64,000 nucleotides of DNA from Haliea sp. GTDB taxonomy: Bacteria; Pseudomonadota; Gammaproteobacteria; Pseudomonadales; Halieaceae. The first letter of the stretch is position 1; each line of letters begins with the position of its first letter. Below are positions 55,910-64,000 of the stretch, one piece after another. The stretch lies in assembly GCA_002692965.1 (NCBI GenBank), contig NZNC01000013.1:1-64000 (forward strand), given 5' to 3'. The position numbers and the translations under genes are program-made. The notes beneath the pieces are model-generated. The model had not been told where the DNA came from. It did no database searches and saw nothing but the letters and a program-made list of their open reading frames with translations.

Positions 55910-57093
55910 AACTGAGTTTCAGTCCCGAAGACGAACAGTTCCGCGAGGAAGTCGCCAGCTGGTTGCGCGAAAACCTGCGCGGGGAATTCGAACCGATTCG
56001 CTTCCGCGGTGGCCCCGGCGACGAGCATTCCTTTGTCGAGGAGCGCAAGGCCTGGGAGCAGAAGCTGGCCGAGGGCGGCTGGACCTGCATCGGTTGGCCC
56101 AAGCAGTACGGCGGTCGCGGTGCCAGTATCGAACAACAGGTGATCTTCAACGAAGAGTACGCCCGTGCCGGCGGCCCCGGTCGCATCGGGCACATCGGCG
56201 AGACGCTCACCGGCCCGACCCTGATTGCCTTTGGCAGCGAGGCGCAGAAAGAGCGCTACCTGCCTGGCATTCGCGCCGGCAAGGAGTTCTGGTGCCAGGG
56301 CTATTCCGAGCCCTCCGCCGGCTCCGACCTGGCCAACGTGAAAAGCAAGGCGCGCTTTGACGAAGCCAGCGGCAAGTGGATTCTCAACGGTCAGAAAGTC
56401 TGGACCTCCCTGGCCCACGAGTCGCAGTACTGCTTCGTCATCGCCCGTACCGATCCGGAGTCGAAAGCCCACAAGGGGCTGGGTTTCTTCCTGGTGGCGA
56501 TGGACCAGCCCGGTGTCACTATCCGCCCGATCGAGCAGCTCACCGGCACCAGTGAATTCAACGAAGTCTTCTTCGATGATGCCGAGTGCGCGGCGGATGA
56601 CATCGTCGGCGAACCCGGCGAGGGCTGGAAGGTGGCCATGGGGCTGCTGGGCTTCGAGCGCGGCGTCTCCACCCTGGGCCAGCAGATGCTGTTCCAGAAC
56701 GAGTTGGACGAAATCGTACGCGTGGCAAAAGCCAATGGCGCGGCCCGGGACCCGGCCCTGCGCCAGCGCATCGCCGAGGCCCACATCGGCCTGCGCATCA
56801 TGCGCTTCAACAGCATGCGCATGCTTTCCGGCGGCGAGGATGGCAGCCTGCAGAAGGAAGCCATGATCTACAAGCTGTACTGGTCAAGCTGGCACCGCAA
56901 CCTGGGCAAGCTGGCGATGGATGTCATGGGCGCGGAGAGCGAGATCGTTCCCGAGGCACCCTACGAGCTGGGGCGCCTGCAATCCATGTACCTGTTTACC
57001 CGCGCCGATACTATCTACGGCGGGACCAACCAGATCCAGCGCAACATCATTGCCGAACGGGCGTTGGGCATGCCCCGCGAACCCCGCGGCTAG
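55906..57093 (+). CDS. Acyl-CoA dehydrogenase, steroid cluster (second set, larger-type)
   Basis: The 395-residue FadE-type protein has GYSEPSAGSDLANVKSKA and YGGTNQIQRNIIAERALGMP, the same pattern as the larger subunit at 49.9 kb. The ATG at 55906 overlaps the stop of the preceding gene. The cluster therefore carries two such pairs, likely acting on different HIP-derived CoA esters. Confidence 0.85.
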   Translation: MKLSFSPEDEQFREEVASWLRENLRGEFEPIRFRGGPGDEHSFVEERKAWEQKLAEGGWTCIGWPKQYGGRGASIEQQVIFNEEYARAGGPGRIGHIGETLTGPTLIAFGSEAQKERYLPGIRAGKEFWCQGYSEPSAGSDLANVKSKARFDEASGKWILNGQKVWTSLAHESQYCFVIARTDPESKAHKGLGFFLVAMDQPGVTIRPIEQLTGTSEFNEVFFDDAECAADDIVGEPGEGWKVAMGLLGFERGVSTLGQQMLFQNELDEIVRVAKANGAARDPALRQRIAEAHIGLRIMRFNSMRMLSGGEDGSLQKEAMIYKLYWSSWHRNLGKLAMDVMGAESEIVPEAPYELGRLQSMYLFTRADTIYGGTNQIQRNIIAERALGMPREPRG

Positions 57094-57141
57094 CGGCCAG
57101 GCGCTCCCCACGGAGCGCCGTCGATTGAAGGAGTTATCAGA

Positions 57142-57933
57142 ATGGCACTGAAAGAACCACCACCCTATGTCGCGGGGCACAACCTGCTGGCGGGCAAGTC
57201 TGTCCTGATCACCGCGGCAGCCGGTGCCGGTATCGGCTTCGCCGCTGCCACACGGGCCGCGGAAGAGGGCGCCCGCGCGGTGATGATCAGCGATATCCAC
57301 GAGGGCCGTCTGGCCAAGGCGGTGGAGCAGCTGAAGGCGGACACCGGTCTGGACGCGGTCTACGGCAAGCTGGCGAATGTCACCCTGGAAGACGACGTGC
57401 AGGCGCTGGTCGACGAGGCCGAGGAAAAAATGGGCGGCGTTGACGTCCTGATCAACAATGCCGGCCTCGGTGGCACCAAGCTGCTGGTCGACATGGAAGA
57501 TGACGAGTGGAGCCGCGTGCTCGACATTACTCTCACCGGTACCATGCGCATGACCCGCGCCATGCTGCGCAAGATGCAGCCCCGGGGCAAGGGCGTCATC
57601 GTCAACAACGCCTCCGTCCTCGGCTGGCGCGCGCAGAAGGAGCAGTGCCACTATGCCGCCGCCAAGGCCGGCGTCATGGCCCTGACCCGCTGCGCCGCCC
57701 TGGAAGCCGCCGACCACGGCGTCCGCATCAACGCGGTCTCCCCGTCGATTGCCTTCCACGAGTTCCTGAAGAAGACAACACCGATGGAGCTGCTGGAAGA
57801 GCTGGCGTCCAAGGAGGCTTTCGGCCGCGCGGCGGAGGTCTGGGAAGTCGCCAATGTCATGATGTTCCTGGCCTCTGACTACTCGGGATACATGACCGGC
57901 GAGGTGGTATCCTGCTCGAGCCAGCGGGCCTGA
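57142..57933 (+). CDS. ipdF: IpdF, SDR of the HIP-CoA pathway
   Basis: The 263-residue SDR has TAAAGAGIGFAAATRAAEEG, NNAGLGG, and the strongly conserved block NNASVLGWRAQKEQCHYAAA with RINAVSPSIAFHEFL and YMTGEVVSCSSQRA. These blocks match actinobacterial IpdF, which oxidises the 5-hydroxyl of the HIP-CoA intermediate. The ribosome site GAAGGAG lies just upstream. Confidence 0.93.
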   Translation: MALKEPPPYVAGHNLLAGKSVLITAAAGAGIGFAAATRAAEEGARAVMISDIHEGRLAKAVEQLKADTGLDAVYGKLANVTLEDDVQALVDEAEEKMGGVDVLINNAGLGGTKLLVDMEDDEWSRVLDITLTGTMRMTRAMLRKMQPRGKGVIVNNASVLGWRAQKEQCHYAAAKAGVMALTRCAALEAADHGVRINAVSPSIAFHEFLKKTTPMELLEELASKEAFGRAAEVWEVANVMMFLASDYSGYMTGEVVSCSSQRA

Positions 57934-57946
57934 GGGTTTCGTCCCA

Positions 57947-58058
57947 GAGCCTCCACCTGTTGGCGGCTACCGGGACACGCCGTGAATCCCTCCCTGGAGG
58001 CTTCTCGCTCGCGTCCATGCGAGCGAGAGTCCCGTTAGCCGCCAACAGGTGAAGGCTC
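57947..58058 (+). repeat. Palindromic element, copy C
   Basis: Arms 57947-57976 and 58029-58058 match as inverted repeats at 28 of 30 positions around a 52-nt core. The core has the same large hairpin as copies A and D and the TCC/GGA form of the small hairpin. The small loop's first base is changed (CTCCCT). Confidence 0.9.
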
Positions 58059-58206
58059 CTCCCCGCAGTGCCAATGGATAGTTTGCGCTGTGTAGAGCCG
58101 GATAATGAGCCAAGTGGCAGGTGATGGCAGAATTACGCAAAATCCGGGCACAGGCGCAGAATAGATAGTTCTGCGAAGTGCCGGTCCAAAATTACCCTCC
58201 GGGGGA

Positions 58207-58320
58207 GGGGCTGGCGCCGGCAAGGGCTCTTCAAAACTCTCGCTCGCATGGACGCGAGCGAGAAGCCTACAGGGACGTATTCACGGCGTGTTTTGAAGAG
58301 CCCTTGCCGGCGGCAGCCCC
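58207..58320 (-). repeat. Palindromic element, copy D
   Basis: Arms 58207-58237 and 58290-58320 match as inverted repeats at 30 of 31 positions. The minus-strand 52-nt core shares the A/C large hairpin and has the TAC/GTA small hairpin of copy B. Arms here end in AAAAC instead of GGGAC, showing that arm sequence is free to differ. Confidence 0.9.
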
Positions 58321-58393
58321 GGGCCAGGAAACTCCGTCGCAAACAGGGGTGGCCTTCGACCGGGGAACCGATAATCGCTAGTAGGAGAACACC

Positions 58394-59596
58394 ATGAGAG
58401 ACGCTGTCATTGTCAGCACCGCAAGAACCCCGATCGGCAAAGCCTTCAAGGGCGCCTTCAACGATACCGAAGCCCCCGCCATGGGCGGTCACGTGGTCCG
58501 CGCCGCGGTCGAGCGTGCCGGCATTGATCCCGCCCTGATCGACGATTGCATCATGGGTGCCGCTGCCCAGCAGGGCACCCAGGCCTACAACCTGGGCCGG
58601 CTGAGTGCAATCGCCGGCGGCCTGCCCGAAAGTGTCGCTGGCATGGCGATCGAGCGCCAGTGCTCCTCGGGCCTGATGGCGATTGCCACGGCAGCCAAGT
58701 CAATCATGTGCAACGAGTACGACGTCGCCGTCGCCGGTGGCCTTGAGTCCATCTCGCTGGTGCAGAACAAGCACAAGAACAGCTACCGCAATGTGTCCAA
58801 GACGGTACTAGGCATTGATCCGCGGGCCTATATCCCGATGATCGAGACCGCGGAGATCGTCTGCGATCGTTATGGCATTTCCCGCGAGGCCCAGGACGAG
58901 TACTCCCTGCAGAGCCAGCAACGCACTGCCGCGGCGCAGGAAGCCGGTCTTTTCGATGATGAAATCGTGCCGATGGCCACCACCAAGGCCGTATTCAACA
59001 AAGAGACCAAGGAGACCACCTACGAAGAGGTGACCCTGGGCAAGGATGAGGGCAACCGCCCGAGCACCACCCTGGACAGCCTGTCCAGCCTGGAACCGGT
59101 GTGGAAGGACGGCCCCTTCGTCAAGGAAGGGCGTTTCATCACCGCCGGCAACGCCTCCCAGCTTTCCGACGGTGCTTCTGCCTGTGTGGTGATGGACGGC
59201 GCGATGGCCGCTCAGCAGGGCCTGCAGCCCCTGGGCATCTACCGTGGGCTCGCGGTCGCCGGTTGCAAGGCCGATGAAATGGGCATCGGCCCGGTATTCG
59301 CGGTGCCCAAGCTGCTCAAGCGCCACGGTCTGAGTGTGGACGACATCGGCCTGTGGGAGCTCAACGAGGCCTTCGCCTGCCAGGTGATCTACTGCCGTGA
59401 CAAGCTGGGCATCGACAACGAGCGTCTCAACGTCAATGGCGGTGCCATCTCCATCGGTCACCCCTTCGGCATGAGCGGTGCGCGCATGGTCGGCCACGCG
59501 CTGATCGAGGGCAAGCGTCGCGGTGTGAAGTATGTGGTTGTCACCATGTGCATCGGCGGCGGCATGGGTGCGGCGGGTCTGTTCGAGGTGGCCTGA
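58394..59596 (+). CDS. Acetyl-CoA acyltransferase (thiolase)
   Basis: The 400-residue thiolase has active Cys in [32 protein letters not shown] and [14 protein letters not shown]. It differs from FadA6 in the cluster. It may serve the last beta-oxidation step of ring degradation or steroid side-chain release. It is set apart from ipdF by the repeat-filled gap and may have its own promoter. Confidence 0.9.
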   Translation: MRDAVIVSTARTPIGKAFKGAFNDTEAPAMGGHVVRAAVERAGIDPALIDDCIMGAAAQQGTQAYNLGRLSAIAGGLPESVAGMAIERQCSSGLMAIATAAKSIMCNEYDVAVAGGLESISLVQNKHKNSYRNVSKTVLGIDPRAYIPMIETAEIVCDRYGISREAQDEYSLQSQQRTAAAQEAGLFDDEIVPMATTKAVFNKETKETTYEEVTLGKDEGNRPSTTLDSLSSLEPVWKDGPFVKEGRFITAGNASQLSDGASACVVMDGAMAAQQGLQPLGIYRGLAVAGCKADEMGIGPVFAVPKLLKRHGLSVDDIGLWELNEAFACQVIYCRDKLGIDNERLNVNGGAISIGHPFGMSGARMVGHALIEGKRRGVKYVVVTMCIGGGMGAAGLFEVA

Positions 59597-59684
59597 GGCT
59601 CGCCTGTGCTACAATCCCGCGATTGCGGGAAGCAGTCGCGGCTGTGAACCGTCTACCCATTGTGTAACTGATTGACGGCGCGCC

Positions 59685-61400
59685 ATGACCAGACTCGGAG
59701 AACTGCTGCTGGAGCAGGGAAAGCTGTCCGAACGGGACGTTGAGCGGGCCCTGCTCGCCCAGCGCGAGATGGGCGGGCTGTTTGGGCAGGTACTGGTGCG
59801 CCTGGGCGTTGTTTCTGAGCAGGATGTCGCCCAGGCCCTGTCCCGGCAGCTGGACATCCCCCTGCTGCCTTCCTCGGACTATCCGGCGGAGGCGCTGCGC
59901 CTGGAAGGCCTGGCGCAGGACTTCCTGGTCAACAATTCGGTTGTGCCGGTTGCCATACATGGCGAAACCGTATGCTTTGCCGCGACCGTGCCCCAGGAGC
60001 CATTCCTGGGCAAGGCCCTGCGCATGGCCCTCGACCGCCCGGTGGAGCTGGTGCTGGGTCTGGAAAGCGAGATCGGCAGGGCGCTGGACTTGCATCTGCA
60101 GACCGATGCGGCCGGAGACGATGAGGACGAGCTGGGCGATCAGTTCGGCGGTCAGAGCGACGACGAATTCATCGAACACTTGCGCGATCTGGCCAGTGAG
60201 GCACCGGTGATTCGCCTGGTGAACCAGGTCATCCATCGCGCGGTGGATATGGGGGCTTCGGATATCCACATCGAACCCTTCGAGGACGGTCTGCACCTGC
60301 GGTATCGCGTCGACGGTGTCCTGCAGGAGTTCGACGACTCTCCACCGGCCAGCCTGGGGTCGGCGATCGCCTCGCGCATCAAGCTACTTTCTCACATGAA
60401 CATCGCCGAACGCCGTCTGCCCCAGGACGGACGCATCATGACCCGGGTCAAAGGGCACGAGCTCGACCTCCGGGTATCCACCATTCCCACCGTGCACGGG
60501 GAAAGCGTGGTCATGCGGGTACTGGATCGTGGCAGCATTCGTCTCAGCCTGCCTGCCATGGGGTTTTCCGAGGATACCCTGGTGCGCTACCGCCAGCTGC
60601 TGGACCGGCCCCACGGGGTACTGCTGGTGACTGGTCCCACTGGCTCCGGCAAGACCACCACGCTCTACGCCTCCCTGGCGTCCCTCGACTCGGAGAAGCT
60701 GAAGATCATCCCCGTGGAAGACCCGGTGGAATACCAGCTGCAGGGTGTCAACCAGATCCAGGTACAGCCCCAGATCGAGCTGAATTTTGCCCGGGCGCTG
60801 CGCGCGATCCTGCGCCAGGACCCGGACATCATCATGATTGGCGAAATGCGCGACACGGAGACGGCCCAGATCGGTGTGCAATCGGCGCTGACGGGGCACC
60901 TGGTGCTCTCGACCCTGCACACCAACACCGCGGCCGGCGCCATTACCCGCCTCGAAGACATGGGCATTGAGCGCTACCTGATCACCTCCTCGGTCAATGG
61001 CGTTCTGGCACAGCGGCTGGTGCGCACCCTTTGCAGTCATTGCAAAGCGCCGGTAGAGCTGGCCGATGAGGCGATACAGCGCTACGGCCTGGGCCGCTTC
61101 CTTCCGCAGGGTGAGCGCACGGTGCACCAGGCGCGCGGTTGTGAACACTGCCTGCAGACCGGCTACACCGGCCGTACGTCGATCCACGAATTGTTCGTGC
61201 TGGACGAGACCCTGCACCGGGTGATCATGGAGGGTGCCGATGCCACGCTGCTGCACGCGGCTGCGCGCAGGCAGGGGATGACGACACTGTATGAGGACGG
61301 CCTGCGCAAGGTGGTTGCGGGGCAGACCTCACTGGAGGAAGTGCTGCGGGTTACCCAGGACCAGAGTGAGCCCGGCGCTGTCGCCGAGGCCGCGGCCTGA
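59685..61400 (+). CDS. gspE: Type II secretion ATPase GspE
   Basis: The 571-residue ATPase has an N1 domain (MTRLGELLLEQGKLSERDVE), Walker A GPTGSGKTTTLYASL near residue 316, the Asp box region, and the zinc-binding pairs CSHCK near 450 and CEHCLQTGYTGR near 486. It powers pseudopilus assembly from the cytoplasm. Upstream lie a thiolase and not gspC/gspD, so this operon begins at gspE and the secretin is elsewhere. Confidence 0.95.
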   Translation: MTRLGELLLEQGKLSERDVERALLAQREMGGLFGQVLVRLGVVSEQDVAQALSRQLDIPLLPSSDYPAEALRLEGLAQDFLVNNSVVPVAIHGETVCFAATVPQEPFLGKALRMALDRPVELVLGLESEIGRALDLHLQTDAAGDDEDELGDQFGGQSDDEFIEHLRDLASEAPVIRLVNQVIHRAVDMGASDIHIEPFEDGLHLRYRVDGVLQEFDDSPPASLGSAIASRIKLLSHMNIAERRLPQDGRIMTRVKGHELDLRVSTIPTVHGESVVMRVLDRGSIRLSLPAMGFSEDTLVRYRQLLDRPHGVLLVTGPTGSGKTTTLYASLASLDSEKLKIIPVEDPVEYQLQGVNQIQVQPQIELNFARALRAILRQDPDIIMIGEMRDTETAQIGVQSALTGHLVLSTLHTNTAAGAITRLEDMGIERYLITSSVNGVLAQRLVRTLCSHCKAPVELADEAIQRYGLGRFLPQGERTVHQARGCEHCLQTGYTGRTSIHELFVLDETLHRVIMEGADATLLHAAARRQGMTTLYEDGLRKVVAGQTSLEEVLRVTQDQSEPGAVAEAAA

Positions 61401-61408
61401 ATCCCGAC

Positions 61409-62611
61409 ATGGCGCATTTTTCCTACCGGGCAATCGGTCGCGACGGCAGGCCGAAGGATGGCAGCATCGAGGCGGAGGGGCTGGAGCTGGCGTCGCGGCA
61501 GCTGCGAGCCCAGGGCCTGACACTGCTCAGTCTGCAGCCCGGGGAGGCGCAGCAGAGCTCGGCGGTGACCCCCGGCGCCATCAAGCGTCAGGCCATCCTC
61601 GCCTTTACCAGTGAGCTCGCGGTGCTGCTGCGCGCCGGGTTGCCGCTGGATCGCAGCCTGCGGGTGCTGATTGACATGGCCGCCCAGGCGCCGGTCAAAA
61701 CCCTGCTGCAGGATCTCTTGAAGTCGGTGAAGGGCGGCAAGTCCCTGAGCCAGGCGCTGGCGCCCCACGAGGCGCTTTTCGGTGGCTTTTACCTGAACAT
61801 GGTGCGTGCCGGCGAGGCGAGTGGGCAGTTGTCTGCGGTGCTCGATCGCCTGGTGGAGTACCTGGAAAACGCCCGGGCCAACCGCGACACCGTGGTCTCG
61901 GCCCTGATCTATCCCGCCATTCTGCTGGTGGTGTCGATACTCTCGATCGTCGTGATGCTGGGCTTTGTCGTGCCCCAGTTCGAGACCCTGTTTGAAGACA
62001 TGGGCGAGGCGCTGCCACCGCTGACGGCGATGGTGATTGCCGCGGCGGATTTCATCAAGGCCTGGGGCTGGCTGCTGGCGCTGCTGGTCGCCGGCGCCGT
62101 CATGGCCCTGCGCAACTGGCTGCGCACCCCCGAGGGGCGAGCGGCCCGGGACCAGCGCCTGCTGCGTCTGCCCCTGGCCGGGAGTATCGTCTTCCAGTTC
62201 GAGGTGGCCAAATTCGCCCGCACCCTGGGAACCTTGCTGGGCAACGGGGTGTCATTGCTCAAGGCCATTTCGATAGCCATCGACACGGTGGACAATGTGG
62301 TGGTCAAGGAGGCCCTGCAGGTGCTGCCGCCGGCCGTCAAGGCGGGGCGGCGAATGTCCGTGGCCATGGAGGAGACCCGGCTGTTTACCCCCATGGTCAT
62401 CCAGATGACGCGGGTAGGCGAGGAGTCCGGCAGCCTCGACTACATGATGCTGGAATTGGCGCGCGTGTTCGACCAGCAGGTGCAGGCCGGCGTGAAACGC
62501 GGGCTGACCTTGCTCGAACCGGTGCTGATTCTCGGCATGGGCTTCGTGATTGCGGTGATCATCATCGCTATTCTGATGGGTATTCTGTCGGTCAATGATT
62601 TGGCCATATAG
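61409..62611 (+). CDS. gspF: Type II secretion inner-membrane protein GspF
   Basis: The 400-residue protein has two T2SSF domains with a long membrane segment near the middle (ALIYPAILLVVSILSIVVML) and a final one (LILGMGFVIAVIIIAILMGI). The pattern NMVRAGEASGQLSAVLDRL is typical. It is the platform protein for GspE and starts 8 bp after it. Confidence 0.94.
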   Translation: MAHFSYRAIGRDGRPKDGSIEAEGLELASRQLRAQGLTLLSLQPGEAQQSSAVTPGAIKRQAILAFTSELAVLLRAGLPLDRSLRVLIDMAAQAPVKTLLQDLLKSVKGGKSLSQALAPHEALFGGFYLNMVRAGEASGQLSAVLDRLVEYLENARANRDTVVSALIYPAILLVVSILSIVVMLGFVVPQFETLFEDMGEALPPLTAMVIAAADFIKAWGWLLALLVAGAVMALRNWLRTPEGRAARDQRLLRLPLAGSIVFQFEVAKFARTLGTLLGNGVSLLKAISIAIDTVDNVVVKEALQVLPPAVKAGRRMSVAMEETRLFTPMVIQMTRVGEESGSLDYMMLELARVFDQQVQAGVKRGLTLLEPVLILGMGFVIAVIIIAILMGILSVNDLAI

Positions 62612-62665
62612 TGAACAGGCGGCACGTCGTTGCCGCATCGGGGCAACCCGATTGAGAGGGAGTCA

Positions 62666-63097
62666 ATGCAAAGCATGAGCAATCGACCGCAGCGCCGCCA
62701 GCGCGGCTTTACCCTGATGGAACTGCTGGTGGTACTGGCCATCCTGGGCCTGTTGATGAGTCTGGTGGGCCCGCAGGTCCTCAACCAGCTGGGCGGTGCC
62801 AAGACCAAGACAGCCGCTATCCAGATCAAGGATCTCGAGCAGGCGCTGGAAATGTACAAGCTCGATGTCGGGCGCTTCCCGACAACCAACGAGGGGCTGG
62901 CAGCGCTGGTCGACAAGCCGGCCAGCGCGGCCGGCTGGAATGGTCCCTACCTCAAGGGCGACGTCCCCCTCGACCCATGGAACCGTGAATACCACTACAA
63001 GTATCCGGGGGAGCGCGGCGAGCTGGATATCTATACCTATGGGCAAAACGGCACTCCGGGTGGGGAGGGCGAAGACCAGGATGTTGGCAACTGGTGA
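62666..63097 (+). CDS. gspG: Major pseudopilin GspG
   Basis: The 143-residue protein has a prepilin peptidase site (RG|FTLMELLVVLAILG), the conserved LEQALEMYKLDVGRFPTTNE and the C-terminal calcium-site region DPWNREYHYKYPG. It forms the pseudopilus shaft. The start has GAGAGGGAG upstream; a shorter start at MSNRPQ is possible. Confidence 0.94.
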   Translation: MQSMSNRPQRRQRGFTLMELLVVLAILGLLMSLVGPQVLNQLGGAKTKTAAIQIKDLEQALEMYKLDVGRFPTTNEGLAALVDKPASAAGWNGPYLKGDVPLDPWNREYHYKYPGERGELDIYTYGQNGTPGGEGEDQDVGNW

Positions 63098-63566
63098 TTC
63101 CGGGGCGGTGCGATGCCCCCGCGGCAGCACCGGCTTTTCCCTCCTGGAGCTCATGGTTGCGCTGGCCATCGCCGGCCTGATCCTGGCGCTGGCGGTGCCG
63201 GCGTCGACGACGCTCTATGACAATATTCGCTACCGCCAGGCGGTTCGCGACGCCGTTACCCTGTTCGCGTCGGCCCGGCATCTCGCGCTGGACACCGGGC
63301 GTCGCCAGGACGTGGTGGTGGACCCCGAGGCGCGCACCCTGACCCTGGATGGACGTACCCATGCGCTTCCCGCGGGCGTCGGCCTGACGGTCCACGCGGC
63401 ACGGGAGCTGAGCGGTGGCCGCGAAGGAGTCATTCGTTTCTACCCCGAAGGGGGAGCCAGCGGGGGCGGTATCGATATTGAAACCCGCGGCGGCGGTGGT
63501 GTGAAAGTGGTTGTCGACTGGCTGACCGGCGGTGTCGAGCAGGAACGCTATGCGGCCAGCCAATAA
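63081..63566 (+). CDS. gspH: Minor pseudopilin GspH
   Basis: The 161-residue protein has a leader ending in STG|FSLLELMVALAIAG, with the Glu at position 5 of the mature protein. It overlaps gspG by 17 bp. GspH is part of the pseudopilus tip assembly. The leader is long (about 18 residues) compared with GspI. Confidence 0.85.
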   Translation: MLATGDSGAVRCPRGSTGFSLLELMVALAIAGLILALAVPASTTLYDNIRYRQAVRDAVTLFASARHLALDTGRRQDVVVDPEARTLTLDGRTHALPAGVGLTVHAARELSGGREGVIRFYPEGGASGGGIDIETRGGGGVKVVVDWLTGGVEQERYAASQ

Positions 63567-63945
63567 TAAGCAGCGCGGTTTCTCGCTACTGGAAATGCTG
63601 GTTGCGATGGCGATTCTGGGCCTGGCCCTGGGGGTGCTCTATCAGGCGGTCAGTGGCGCCACCCGTAATGTACGCACGGATGAACGCTACGCCTACGGGG
63701 TTGAGCTGGCGCGCTCGCTGCTGGCCCAGTATGCCGTGGTGCCACGGTCGGGGCTGGTGCGCAGCGGTGAAACCGAGGGCGGTTTTCTCTGGCGTGTCGA
63801 GAGTCGCCCGCGAGCCGCCGCGCGGGGGGCGCAGATTCCCCCGGGGGCCTTGCAGGATATCGCGGTCGAGGTCAGCTGGACGGATGGCAGCCGCTCGCGT
63901 CGGGTTCGCCTGGACTCCGTGGTAGAAGGCGAGGTGAGGGACTGA
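63550..63945 (+). CDS. gspI: Minor pseudopilin GspI
   Basis: The 131-residue protein has a short leader and cleavage site QRG|FSLLEMLVAMAILG, with hydrophobic N-helix and a small C-domain. It overlaps gspH by 17 bp. GspI starts the tip complex with GspJ and GspK. Confidence 0.9.
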   Translation: MRPANNKQRGFSLLEMLVAMAILGLALGVLYQAVSGATRNVRTDERYAYGVELARSLLAQYAVVPRSGLVRSGETEGGFLWRVESRPRAAARGAQIPPGALQDIAVEVSWTDGSRSRRVRLDSVVEGEVRD

Positions 63946-64000
63946 TGGGCTGCGCGCCGAGAGTTTCGCGTGCCCGGGGTTTTACTCTGGTGGAGGTGGT
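63945..64000 (+). CDS. gspJ: Minor pseudopilin GspJ (partial, runs off the window)
   Basis: The ATG overlaps the gspI stop (TGATG). The visible 18 codons read MGCAPRVSRARGFTLVEV, a prepilin leader with RG|FTLVE. The position after gspI fits gspJ. Confidence 0.8.
   Translation, partial: MGCAPRVSRARGFTLVEV

Larger units (their letters stand above)
57934..58393. other. 460-bp gap holding two palindromic elements
   Basis: No gene is supported between ipdF and the thiolase. The gap holds structured element C (57947-58058), about 150 bp of AT-richer spacer, then the oppositely oriented element D (58207-58320) and a ribosome site (AGGAG) for the thiolase. Confidence 0.6.

Noticed and set aside
59615-59630. 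Small hairpin TCCCGC/GCGGGA before gspE as a regulator
   Set aside because: The stem is only six base pairs and no promoter or T-tract supports a role.

Overview
The window is a stretch of gammaproteobacterial chromosome. It has a homodimeric pyruvate dehydrogenase E1, FabV, a BepA-type periplasmic protease, a gsp type II secretion operon and a steroid C/D-ring catabolic cluster. The GC-rich codon use and the steroid and glucosylglycerate genes fit a marine heterotroph. No rRNA or tRNA gene is visible, so the genus cannot be fixed from this window alone.

Region 1 (about 1-18,850) is visibly AT-richer and reads as an accessory island. It opens with the 3' end of a gene made of 13-residue tandem repeats. 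A large one-protein hybrid sensor kinase and a small convergent gene follow, then wrecked IS256- and IS3-type transposases. The core is a DNA phosphorothioation locus. dndB, dndC, dndD and dndE form a tightly overlapping minus-strand operon with a recognisable promoter and an AT-rich palindrome at -10. Facing it is a plus-strand five-gene operon: a protein with helix-hairpin-helix-like and sigma-region-4-like parts, a PLD-nuclease/SF2-helicase fusion, a 57-residue protein, a second SMC-like ATPase and a Dnd-associated protein 4 homologue. No dndFGH is present, so this operon is the likely phosphorothioate-linked restriction or defence module. dndA is also absent.

Region 2 (18.9-41.98 kb) is core-like. 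It holds bepA, a TusA-like protein, a PerM-type permease, an M16 lipoprotein protease, an unknown protein, aceE-aceF, an MNT/HEPN toxin-antitoxin pair beside the stump of a TonB-dependent receptor, and a four-gene glucosylglycerate operon (glycerate kinase, phosphatase, synthase, phosphorylase). A CNNM-type membrane protein, a choice-of-anchor-I-like lipoprotein, fabV and a metallo-beta-lactamase-fold hydrolase complete it.

Region 3 (42-59.6 kb) is an acyl-CoA ligase plus a steroid C/D-ring (HIP) degradation cluster: fadD3, two Lrp/AsnC regulators in tandem, ipdA, ipdB, ipdC, echA20, two acyl-CoA dehydrogenases, fadA6, an SDR, two more acyl-CoA dehydrogenases, ipdF and a thiolase. Two gaps in this cluster each carry a pair of remarkable palindromic elements. 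Each element has 30-31 bp inverted arms, unique to that copy, around an exactly 52-nt conserved core with co-varying internal hairpins.

Region 4 (59.7-64 kb) is gspE-F-G-H-I and the start of gspJ. The most interesting items are the non-canonical Dnd-linked cassette and the structured palindromic element family.
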